From assembly GCA_019054805.1 (NCBI GenBank), contig JAHQIY010000002.1, forward strand, positions 9,548,001-9,612,000: 64,000 nucleotides of DNA. The letters run 5' to 3'. This document shows, piece after piece, positions 45,101-55,325 of the stretch (position 1 is the stretch's first letter; every line of letters starts with the position of its first letter). The translations under genes were made by a program, and so were the position numbers. The notes beneath the pieces are model-generated. The model was not told where the DNA came from. It did not search any database and was given only the letters and a program-made list of their open reading frames with translations. The DNA is from Brachionus manjavacas. Lineage: Eukaryota > Rotifera > Eurotatoria > Ploima > Brachionidae.

Positions 45101-45558
45101 AACGATCGGGATTCCGTACGCCATCAACTTGACGAGCAGTAGTTCATGTGAAACCTTATCAAAAGCCTTTGAGAAGTCAAGGTATATGACATCGGCAGGT
45201 AGTCTACGACTCATAGCATCTGAAATAAAATCTACCGTTTCGACTCATAGCATCTGAAATAAAATCTACCGTTTGCTACAAAACCATGTTGTTTATTCGA
45301 AAGCAAATTTTTTGAGACAAGATGCTTAACAATGTAGACTTTGATTAGTGATTCAAAGATTTTGCAGGGAAACGATGTGCGCGACCCAGGACGATAATTA
45401 CTAGCATTTGTTCGACTACCTTGTGATACAATCGCCTTCTTCCAATCATTGGGTAAGATAGATTCACTTAATGAACTCTTAAATATGTTTGTCAAAGGAC
45501 ATGCCAAAGGATCTGAACACATCTTTAGTGCATGTGTTGCTACATATTCTATACCAGC
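45101..45558 (-). mobile_element. LINE reverse transcriptase N-terminal part (L2, distal to hAT-1)
   Basis: Minus strand from 45,550: EYVATHALKMCSDPLACPLT, FKSSLSESILPNDWKKAIV, then NASNYRP, FESLIKVYIVKHLVSKN and KQHGFV, and motif A VIYLDFSKAFDKVSH near 45,110-45,170. A 34-bp tandem duplication at 45,207-45,274 shifts the frame. It continues across the hAT-1 insertion into 47,591-49,842. Confidence 0.75.
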
Positions 45559-47590
45559 TAGTGTTGCAGAGATTAATGATATTTAACGATCGTCGATTTT
45601 CGATTATTTTAATATTTTAATCGATTAATCGTCGATTTAATCGCCCAAAAATGCATTCAAAAAAAATTTTTTTTTGTTGAATGAAAACTTTATTTAAACA
45701 AATTAGAAAAAAAAAATAATTATAAAAAAAAAGGTATATTTTATTTTACATTTCTCAATTTGTTAATATTATGCATGAGAAAAATAAGAGAGTAAAAGTT
45801 CTATGGATTAAGCCTTGATCTTTTTTTGGAAAGTATCTCTCCGGCTTTTGAAAAAATTCACATATATCTGTATCATTTTTTTTCAAAGTGATAGGGTGTT
45901 TAAGATAATTCTCTAATTCAATAACGAACTCATTATTTTCACTTTGATCTTCTATGCATTGCTGTTCTATGAAAAATTCTCTTAAATCAAAATAGGGTCT
46001 TTTTGCCGATTGCTGTTCATCTGACTAAAGTCGTTCAACACCCTTTTTGCTTGATTGAAAATTAGCCTTTAACAAATCTTGTAGCCTTTTTACTGCTTTT
46101 CTTTTTTTTTCATCTTCAATAAAACACGTATTTTTACTCTCGGATCTAAAAGTGTTGCAGTAGAAATCAAACAATTTTTTCTACTTCTGCGAAACGTCGC
46201 TTTATTGAATCGACTAAATGACCTCAAAATTTATTAAAAGCTATTACAGAGCTTTTTCGAGACTTTAAACTCACAATAAGACCTGTTATAAGTGGTATAA
46301 CGAGGAAATAGTTGAATATTTGTCACCGCTTAGAATTCTTGTTGAAGCTTCCATTGGCTCTAAAATGTTAATCAAGCCATCAATTATACGCCATTCTTCA
46401 TTCGTTAATTGAGGTAAATCAGTTTCTGGATTTTCGCTGATGTACAGATTTAAACTCGACTTCTGTTCAAATAAACGCTCGATCATATAATATTTTGAGT
46501 TCCATCTTGTACTGACCTCTTGAATAAGCTTGTTTTCTTTTAGCTGAAGTTGTTTTTGAATAACCAGAAGCTTAGCGGCCGCTGGACTTGAATGTTTAAA
46601 ATGTGAAACAACTGTCTTACACTTAGATAAAATATCAACTATTGGATTATTATTCTTAAAAGCATCGTTAATTGCTATTTGAATTGTATGAGCTGAACAT
46701 CGTATTGAGAGATAATCAGTATAATTTATTGTATTGACAATATTCGCCGCATTGTCCGTCACAATCGCAGCAATTTTTTTTTCTAAATCCCATTTAAAGA
46801 TTGCTGCTTTAAAGACAATAGAAATATTTTCCGCTGTATGTCTAATAAACCTAAACGGTTTTGTATCTAAACATAACTTTTCAACTCTTGATTATGTATA
46901 TAATATGCTGTAATTGTAGAGTATGATTCTTGATTGATTCCGGTCCATAAATCAGAAGTTAATGTAACGAATTCAGCTTGTATTAGTTCTTTTTTAATAT
47001 TTTCAACATTTCATCATACATTTTATTAATTAGTGTTTTAAAAAAACTCTCTTCCAGGATGCTGATAATTTGGGCATAGATAGCTAATTAAGTTTTTAAA
47101 TCCTTCTTCTTCAACTATTCTATACGGATGACATCCTGATACTATCATTTCAGCTATATACCTATCGATTGAATATTTTGATTGTAAGCCAACATCAAAT
47201 GTTAATTTATTCTGACTTGAAACATTTAAAGTAGCTTGTTTTGATTTATCTTGAGAAGATTTAATTGACATAAACTCTTGATAGTGATCAGCTTTTAAAT
47301 GGTTCCATAAATTTGTAGTATTGTTTTTTCTCAAAATTGATGAATCTTTCTCTGTTTTAGTTTATTTATTTTTAAAGAATAATTTAATAAACAAAAACAA
47401 AATTGAAAAACCAATTGAACGAATTTTATGTGAATTTTTAATAATAGAAAAAAGAAACGCCAAAATTCATGATAAGAAAATTTAGAATTGATATTAATTG
47501 ATCGCGATTTTTGAACATCATGATCGATCGATTTCTATTTGAAAAATCGCGCGCGATTAATCGCGATTAATCGAAATCGCTGCAATACTA
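45559..47590 (-). mobile_element. hAT-1 transposon, nearly complete, inserted in the LINE
   Basis: Starts TAGTGTTGCAG and ends CTGCAATACTA, inverted repeats of each other with one mismatch. Flanked by an 8-bp TSD with one difference (ATACCAGC at 45,551-45,558; ATACCAAC at 47,591-47,598). Deleting the element and one TSD rejoins LINE codons SDKTVG with IEYVATHALK in frame, which proves the boundaries. Both ends have CGATTAATCG-type palindromic subterminal motifs. About 2.03 kb long, with one minus-strand BED/hAT transposase gene, now broken. Confidence 0.88.
45800..47334 (-). pseudogene. hAT-1 transposase (BED finger and catalytic domain)
   Basis: An N-terminal BED-like segment (47,334-47,038: NLWNHLKADHYQEFM, then YSIDRYIAEMIVSGCHPYRIVEEEGF..LCPNY) is followed, after a broken stretch, by the catalytic part (46,762-46,286: VTDNAANIVNTI, IRCSAHTIQIAINDA, FKHSSPAAAKL, EVSTRWNSKYYMIERLFE and LNILEPMEASTRILSGD). 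A C-terminal dimerisation relic near 46,000-45,830 reads ELENYLKHPITLKKNDTDI. C/H-A-H, STRWNS and the C-terminal block are standard hAT features. Frameshifts lie around 46,860 and 47,035-46,990, and the C-terminal part is scattered over frames. Nuclear DNA transposase by family. Confidence 0.75.
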
Positions 47591-49842
47591 ATACCAACTG
47601 TCTTATCACTACGAAGGTTTTTAAGCTTTTTTAGTACCTTCTCTGAAGAAACGATGTCCTCAATTTTGAATTCTGGATCGGGTTGTGACCTGGTCAAGAA
47701 TTTACCTGTTTGCAAGCCATTTTGTACTTCTGGTTCAGTAAAAATTCATTCTTATTAATTCGGCTAGCTATAAAAAGACGCTTTTTACGACGGACAAGCG
47801 AGGCTATTTTAACATTCCACCAAAGTGGGTTTGCACAGCCTTTCCTAGGTACTCGTCTCTTGACAAACAGATCAGATGCTAGTTCAAAGGATTTGAGAAC
47901 TGTTAAATATTTCTGCTGCAGCATTTTGATTCGAGAGCATTTTTCCAATCTAAATCAGTCATATACAATGCCATTGATAAATAATCACCTTTTCTCCAAT
48001 TATAGACTCTACTGTCAAAGTAATTTGGTCTCTCATATTTTACATTTATCTTAAATTGAAGACTGTAGTGACACCTTGATGACCTAGGATCTAATGGAGG
48101 CCCGATTTCAATTTCAGATAATTGGTTTGGATTACTAACTAGAAGTAGGTCTAGAAGACTAATTGGCTCACCATTTTGGATGAAAGTATTTTTGTTTACC
48201 AGCTGCACCAACCCAGAACCGCTGATTGCATCACTGACCATTCCACTTGGTGATGACGAATTTATCAGGACTGGGCTTCCTTTATATTCCATTCAATATC
48301 TGGCATGTTAAAGTCACCCATCACGATAGCACTGGAGAAAGTCTTGCTGGTAGTTAGACGAGCTGCAGACTCAATTGATCTCGAAATGAATCGATCAGTT
48401 TTGAAGGCGATATCCTTGTTGATTAGCTGTGGTGGTCTGTAGATACAGCCAACTAAAAATGGGGGATCTTCTTCAAGCCTAATAGCCAACCAGGCTTGTT
48501 CACACTCAGAGCTTAAAAGTTCAGTATCAGAAACTTCAGAAGCTTGTATATCTTTGCGAGCATATAAGCAAGTTCCTCCACCTTTAGTGTTACGATCACG
48601 ATCTGACCTGAAAATCTGGTACCGGTTTAACTCAGCAACTGAGCTCTCGTTAAACCAAGTTTCTGAGATGCCAATTATGCAAGGTAAAGAGTTTGATATG
48701 CACGCTTCTAAGAGATGCATTTTATTGTTCAGGCTTGTTGCGTTAGTATAATAAAAATCAAGCTTGGTCTGACTGTTTTTATTCTTGACGAGTGTGGTAA
48801 AGAGGTTCCTGACATTTTTGCAATAGACGAGTTTGATGTTATGATCGATGTAGAAGTGTCTGATGAGAAACTTGAAGAAGATATTGATATTGGTGAAGAG
48901 AAATCAGACTTGCCTTGAGAGAAATCGAGATCAGAAACGCTAGATGACATGGCAAAATTACGGCTGAGTTCAAATGAGGCAGTGAACTCCATTGTCTGAC
49001 TTTTTTGTTGCTATTGGCGATCTATTAAGGATGTGATCATCCTTAACTCTCCATTACGGATACCCCAAAAACGTTTTTACCATCTGTACAGGTTTTAAAC
49101 TTCATTACCCGTCCACCAAATGTTCCGGATTCAGGCAGCAGTTCATTTCTAGAGTCTCTCTCTTGACGTAATTTTCTTTGAGTGATTCTTTCACTGGGCG
49201 TGAGATCTTCGTTTATGTAAATGCCCTTGTGCCTCTCATCATCACGAAACTTCCTCGAGCTGCGAATCATATCGGCTCTTGCGTTTGGCGATTCCATCTC
49301 CACTACGAGAAGGACTCGATTATTTACTGTCTTGTCTTTTGCGCGACTAATTTTTTTGGCCTTCTTTACCTTACTTTCAGGAACTCCTAGCTTGTTAGCA
49401 AGTTTTTGGATGAATTCAACTTCACAACCTTCCTCGCAATCAAAAATCGTAGCCGGAATCGAAGCAACTACATTATTGGCTCTTTCTTCTTTTTCATTTC
49501 TGTGGCAATAGTTGCCATAATTGCCACAGCATTCTCATCTTTGTGGGCCATCCCATTAACTATCTTAGACCAGTTGATTGGAGGTAGCAAAGAAGAAGAA
49601 GAAGAAGTTTGAGAAGGTTGATCCCGTGGATTATTGTGCGAATCAACAAGTGTGCTTAGAGTCTTGATAGTAACTTTCTGTGTATTGTTTTCTTTTTCTA
49701 AAGTCTCAATACGTTGATAAAGTCAATTCACGCTATTACTGATTTTGGACAACCAGCTATGATGATTCTTTCTGACTTCGGATGTAGCTGAGGAAGCTTT
49801 GGCCAGTTAGCCTCTTGTAAGAAGCTTAAATCAAACTCTTGA
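47591..49842 (-). mobile_element. LINE 5' part (L2), inverted copy of L1
   Basis: Minus-strand copy of L1: ORF1 (YINEDLTPSERI near 49,200), endonuclease 48,992-48,265 and its second frame 48,292-47,903, then RRVPRKGCANPLWWNVKIAS (47,870) and the ORF2 linker to SDKTVG at ~47,600. About 240 bp present in L3 (55.43-55.69 kb) are deleted at ~47,695. It shares with L1 the frameshift at GDFNMPDIEW and the TGA in ORF1. The 5' terminus at 49,842 abuts a forward-oriented 3' segment. Confidence 0.8.
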
Positions 49843-50525
49843 TTTCATTAGGCCACATCTAGAATTTGCATGTAGCGCTTGGAATCCGTATCGACGAGGA
49901 GATATCGATATTCTTGAACGTGTTCAGAGGAAATTCTCAAAACTGGTTCCTGAGTTAAAGTCAAAGCGGTATGTAGAAAGAAGAGAAGCTCTTGGGTGAA
50001 CGACACTCGAAGAAAGACGCAGACGTGGTGACCTAATCCAGTTACATAAGATTCATCACCATCACGATCAAGTTGAACTGATATATGGCAACCAGTTACT
50101 AGCATCCAATGCCTTAGACAGCCCAGCTGGTGGCAAAAGACGAGGTCAGTTGGCGATCGAACGTCAGCTTGTAAGAAACTTCGGGGTTCGGCATCACTTT
50201 TTTACCAATCGAACAGCAGGTTACTGGAACACACTCGATTCGGGTACAAGAAGCATCACTAACACGAACTTATTCAAAAACCGAATTGATATGCTTTAAC
50301 ATTTTCTGTGAAATATTATTTATTTATTTAAACAAATTCTAATTTTAGAGAAAATATTTTAAGGAGTGACATTGCTATTCTACATTTATATTGTAATTAA
50401 TATTAAACTAGTTATATATTTAAAATTGCTAAAAATGGTGTAAGGCTGTTAAAGGAGAGCGTCTACTGTCGCTACTACTCGGGATAAAAACCCGACAGCA
50501 TCCACTACTACTACTACTACAACTA
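49843..50525 (+). mobile_element. LINE 3' segment in opposite orientation to L2
   Basis: Starts TTTCATTAGGCCACATCTAG (thumb/C-terminal region, HLEFACSAWNPYRRGD), continues through QRKF, RRRGDLIQ and the C terminus FKNRIDML, a 3' UTR with the stem-loop at 50,466-50,498, and ends in a CTA-repeat tail. Joined head-to-head with the 5' part, the layout expected of a 5'-inverted (twin-primed) LINE insertion. The RT motifs B and C present at 41.4-41.7 kb are missing. Confidence 0.75.
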
Positions 50526-51420
50526 GGTAATGAATTTCTTGGTTATTTTCTTTTTGAAGTTTTGATAATTTCCCTTTAATGCTTGTCAAATGGTTATAAA
50601 AAGACCCAACTGATCCACATTTTTTCAAAATTGAACAAAATTTTTAAATTTTACCCAAAATATTTAGATAAAATATCTGAATCAAATAACTTAAAAATTC
50701 TATAATAATTTTGAAAAGTTGTTTTAGCTGAGATTATTAATGTCATTGCGTCAGGTTCTTTTCCATTTTCATTTTTTAATTTTGGATGACTTTCAGTTAC
50801 GTACTCAGATTCCTAATCAATTTCAATATTTGAATTAGTTTTTGAATTTTCTTTGATAGCAAGAAGTGAATTTTTGACTATTAAATGAAGAATGTGCGCA
50901 ATACAAGGAAATCTTCAAAATTCAAAACTCTTATTATTTACATTATCAGTTGTAATGAAATTCCCTTTTCTACTTAATCCATATTCATTCATTATTCCAG
51001 TCAAATAATCAACCATGTTATTTGCTGTATATCCACCTTTTATAAGTCGAACAGCAAAAAGTATAGCTGAAAGTTTTAAATGTTTGTCAAGATTGTGAAC
51101 AGTTAAAGTAATGTTGGAATAATTTTGAATTAATGTCCATGAATCAGTTGTGTAATTAACTCGTTTCTCTTCATTTAATTTCTTTACAATTAAGCTTTTC
51201 TTTTCAATATAATATTTCAATGTCAAATCAGACAGTTGTTTTATTGATGGTATTTCGAAACTTGGATCTAAATATTAAGAAAACATTTTTGAAAAACCTG
51301 TTCTCTACACAACCATATGGAAGACTTGCTGTTATTATGAGCATAAGCAGACAATAAACGGTATCCTTTAATTTCACTTCTGATTTAGCTAAAGAAATAT
51401 TGTACCTTGAATTTAAGTGC
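50526..51420 (-). pseudogene. hAT transposase fragment (hAT-2), right copy
   Basis: Inverted counterpart of 39,640-40,496. The main frame (51,226-50,915) is intact from LTLKYYIEKKSLIVKK through SAILFAVRLIKGGYTANNMV to ITTDNVNN, repairing the left copy's one-base loss. Where the left copy has TAG before LFDSDI, this one has AAG. Still truncated. Confidence 0.65.
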
Positions 51421-51719
51421 CTAAAAACTTTGCTTGTTGAATTATCATTGTGTGGTTATGTTTTGTTAGAAATAACTTTTTTTAATTAATTATTTCAACA
51501 TTGAAAAGATTTTGTAATTCAAACAAAAAAGATTAAAACATTTACAATAATAGTTAGACTTTGTAAAATCAACATAATGAAGAATTGAGGATATAAAATA
51601 AATTAGGAAAAAAAAATACGAATTCAGTATATCTGTTTTAAAATAATTTTTAAAAAATTTATGAAATTATTTTTATTCTTTAGATTATTAAAAAAGTTTT
51701 CATTCGAAAATTTTTTTTA
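51421..51719. other. AT-rich 3' flank of DUF268 copy B
   Basis: Inverted match to 39.31-39.64 kb; no gene. Confidence 0.45.
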
Positions 51720-52642
51720 TTAGATTTTTCTTAGAACAAAAATAAGATGAACCCCTCCTGAGTCTCTTCTTTTTTCTAACATCTCCCAACCTTTAAACAA
51801 AATCTTCAATCTCTCATCTCCGTAGATGCGATGTGCATTGAATTCTATTTTACTTGATCCATCAAGTGTTGCTGGCAATGCTAGAAAAAAATATCCGCCA
51901 GTCTTCAAGATGCAGTGAACTTTTTAACAGCATCAACATCTCCGTTTGGTGATAATGGATCACCATAACGACCAAGACCACTGTGTTCAATCGATGAAAA
52001 ACTAACCGCAACATCAAATTGTTCAATTCTTTTATTTTCCAATAGTTCATCCAGATAATCGTTTACATGAATCCATTTTAGATTTGACACTATATATTTT
52101 TTCTCGTATAGTCAAGTGTAGTTATAAATGAAGCACCAACGTCATAAGCAATTGCTTCTATCCATGGTATAACTGTTCCGATTACTACAACAAATTTGTT
52201 TGTTATTATTTCTTTATATGAATGCATCAATTCATTTAAGACTTTATCACCATAAATAAGACTGTTTTTTTTTCACTTCTCTTAATTGTTGATAAAATTT
52301 TTGATGAATTGTTTCGGTTATAACTGAAATATTTTCAGAATTTGAATCGGAATAAGCTTCATTAATATACCAATATTTAGTAATTGGCATTTTACCGTTC
52401 ATTGTAAAATCCTTCATCATTTGTGCTGGAGGTTTTGCAGGCGGAGGTCTGATTATTAGACTCTTGTTGGGAAACCTTAATTTTTTAAATAATCTAATAC
52501 AACTAGACATATATTTACTATCATAATCGTCTTTTACAAAAATTTTCATAAAAATTGTTTTATATTTGTTAAAACAAATAAAGCAAAATAAAAGAAAAAA
52601 AAATAAAAGAAAAAATTGATAGAGCTTTATTTTTTTTAACAT
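51720..52642 (-). pseudogene. DUF268 methyltransferase-like protein, copy B
   Basis: Same signal-anchor plus DUF268 protein as copy A: MLKKIKLYQFFLLFF, RPPPAKPPAQMM, VIPWIEAIAYDVG, SIEHSGLGRYGDPLSP, GYFFLALPATLDG and NAHRIYGDERL. The A-run after LREVKKK has nine A here (ten in copy A), so it breaks in a different frame. One base is missing after DAVKK compared with copy A, separating the GDP and LKTGG blocks. TRKN ends early as in A. Divergent to SPP copy B. Confidence 0.75.
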
Positions 52643-53180
52643 TTTCTTAGTGAAAAGAATAATTATTGTCTTTGTTATAATTGAAGAATATTAAAATCTA
52701 ATAAATAAATTTATTTATATCTTAAAAAATTTAAAAGTAAAAAATTCCGTCCAAACAAATTTTTTTTAAACGAATCTCCTTTTTACATCAAGAATTTTTT
52801 GGTTATTTTTACTAAAACGAAACATAAAATTTACAAATTTTTAATTATGTTTCTATGGAAATATATTTTCCATGGTAATTTAATTTAATAATGGAAAAAT
52901 GCCTTTTAAAATTGAAAATATTCGTTTAATTTAATTTTATGTTTAATTATTTGCCATATAGATCTTTTCTAAAGAATTTGTAACCATCTAACTCTGAATC
53001 TGAGCTTTAAAATCAAAAACATTTTTAGGATTAATAGAAAATAATTTTAAATTTAAGTTTTCAGTTTTTATACAAAATAATAGAAAAATAAAAATCTTTT
53101 TTAACTATTCCCAGTGAATTATTTCGTAAAAAAATGATTTCTAATTTTTCAGAATAGGGTTGTAGAAAATTTTAAAAAAT
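52643..53180. other. Shared upstream region between DUF268 B and SPP B
   Basis: About 540 bp. Contains a deletion junction at ~53,008 where LINE-fragment sequence (matching 38,020-38,073) meets SPP upstream sequence. Probable bidirectional promoter region; no defined elements. Confidence 0.5.
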
Positions 53181-54406
53181 ATGCTCCAAAGCACGGACAA
53201 CGATGTACAATTTGATAATTTTGTTATCGACACAAAAGAAGCATTTTTAATTCCAATCATCCTTTCATTGTTCATTTTAGGATCTTATTTTTTCAAAATG
53301 GTCTCAACAGGAATCAATATCCTAATGTTTATCGGTAATGAAAATTTTTTGAACATTTTAAAATTCAAAATTTAATCTTTTTGTTTATTCTTTTAGTTTC
53401 GCACACGATTTATAAAAAAATCTCTTATTAAAAATATAACACTGTCTTTTATTAATTAAATGTCAGATCAAAATAATTGATCACATTTAATTAAAATAAA
53501 AAATAAATTTGATTGACTGAAATTTTTACAATTTTTTCTATTTTTCTAGTTAATGTAAATTTTTTTATAAGTGTTTTATATGAAATAGTTATCGAAGTCC
53601 AAGCATACTTTTTAAAGAAATAATTCGCAACGAAAAATAAGTAATTACCAAATAACCTTTTTATCTTAAATTTTATGATAATTTATTTTTTAGTTCTCAT
53701 TATGAAATATTTATAAAAATCTTAACTATTATGTTGATATTTACTTGGATAATAACTGACAACTGGGTATTATTTAATTGTAAATAATTTTAATTGATTT
53801 TAATTTAAAGTTTAACAATTTTTTTAGCAATACAAATTGTTTGTTATATCGTCATTTTGAAAAAAAAAATCGAGATAAATGTCAAAAATCATTTTCAATC
53901 TTTTTATTATTTTTTTGTATTCGATGTTTTTTGGGTCAATTTTTCTGAAATTTTTTTCAGAAAATGAAATGGAAAAGATTTTAAGGCAACACTTTGATAT
54001 GAGCTCATTTTTAAATATTAAAAAAATTGGAAAATTGAAAGTGTCTGTTCCTGGAAAATTAATAATCCCAAAATATGTAAATTCTGAATATCTTTTAATA
54101 GGAGTCGGTGATATTTTGGTTCCTATATTATTTATTAAATTTTGTAAAAAATTTGATAATAAATTAGACCAATTAAGAGGAGAAAGAATAAGCTCCGTTT
54201 TTAAAGGGAAATATCTTTTTTCTTATTTTTCGTTAAGTTTAATTGGATATTTCCTAGGATTATGTCTTTCATTTAAAATAACTGAAGAAACAAAAATAGC
54301 ACAAGCAGGATTATTGTTTATAATTCCTTCAATATTTATTTCAATTTTGTTTAAATCAATTATTTCAAAAGAATTAAGTTTCATTTTCAAAAAAATATTT
54401 GAATAA
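53181..54406 (+). pseudogene. Signal peptide peptidase-like protease, copy B
   Basis: Exon 1 is 53,181-53,334 (KEAFLIPIILSLFILGSYFF), with a 62-nt intron. Exon 2 starts at 53,397 (VSHTIYKK). An internal exon near 53,730-53,780 reads TWIITDNWVLFN. The last exon is 53,828-54,406, with GVGDILVPILFIKFCKKFD, YFLGLCLSFKI and AQAGLLFIIPS. The T-run before the FDVFWV motif is two bases shorter than in copy A, so FDVFWV and GVGD lie in different frames. GxGD present; PAL is AGL. Otherwise near-identical to A and C. Confidence 0.75.
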
Positions 54407-54710
54407 TTTCAATTAATAAAAATACACATTTAACTTTTTTTTAGCTTTTATTTAATTATGTTTTAAACTTGCTCAGTTTATGGGCTTGATCTCTCATTAA
54501 ACCCAAAGAAAGTATTTGTCTTGTTTAAAAAAAAATGTGTATTGTAAAACATAAACATCAGGAGAATGTAAATAAATTTCAGGATTTTTAGTCTTTGCGA
54601 ACCAAAAAATTTTTAAAAGCTCGAATAAAATTATTGCATTCATATAAAGCCTGTTATCCTTCAAGAAGTTTTAAATTTCCTCTTTAGAATTTTTGAAAAA
54701 GATGACATAT
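54407..54710. other. 3' flank of SPP copy B up to a rearrangement breakpoint
   Basis: AT-rich, matches 35.58-35.87 kb inverted. Ends at GACATATC (the MITE terminus), where hAT-1 sequence begins. Confidence 0.55.
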
Positions 54711-55325
54711 CTTGTATTAGTTCTTTTTTAATATTTTCAACATTTCATCATACATTTTATTAATTGGTGTTTTAAAAAAAACTCTCTTCCAGGATGCTGA
54801 TAATTTGGGCATAGATAGCTAATTAAGTTTTTAAATCCTTCTTCTTCAACTATTCTATACGGATGACATCCTGATACTATCATTTCAGCTATATACCTAT
54901 CGATTGAATATTTTGATTGTAAGCCAACATCAAATGTTAATTTATTCTGACTTGAAACATTTAAAGTAGCTTGTTTTGATTTATCTTGAGAAGATTTAAT
55001 TGACATCAACTCTTGATAGTGATCAGCTTTTAAATGGTTCCATAAATTTGTAGTATTGTTTTTTCTCAAAATTGATGAATCTTTCTCTGTTTTAGTTTAT
55101 TTATTTTTAAAGAATAATTTAATAAACAAAAACAAAATTGAAAAACCAATTGAACGAATTTTATGTGAATTTTTAATAATAGAAAAAAGAAACGCCAAAA
55201 TTCATGATAAGAAAATTTAGAATTGATATTAATTGATCGCGATTTTTGAACATCATGATCGATCGATTTCTATTTGAAAAATCGCGCGCGATTAATCGCG
55301 ATTAATCGAAATCGCTGCAATACTA
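54711..55325 (-). mobile_element. Truncated hAT-1, second copy (BED-finger end)
   Basis: Same as 46,979-47,590: the BED-like ORF (55,069-54,737) and the CTGCAATACTA terminus with subterminal CGATTAATCG motifs. The other end is missing, cut at the breakpoint with the MITE terminus. The TSD half ATACCAAC follows at 55,326. Confidence 0.8.

Noticed and set aside
47710..48054. Plus-strand ORFs opposite the LINE linker and endonuclease (also 48,554-48,918, 55,389-55,916 and 56,541-56,738)
   Set aside because: Shadows of minus-strand LINE coding sequence.
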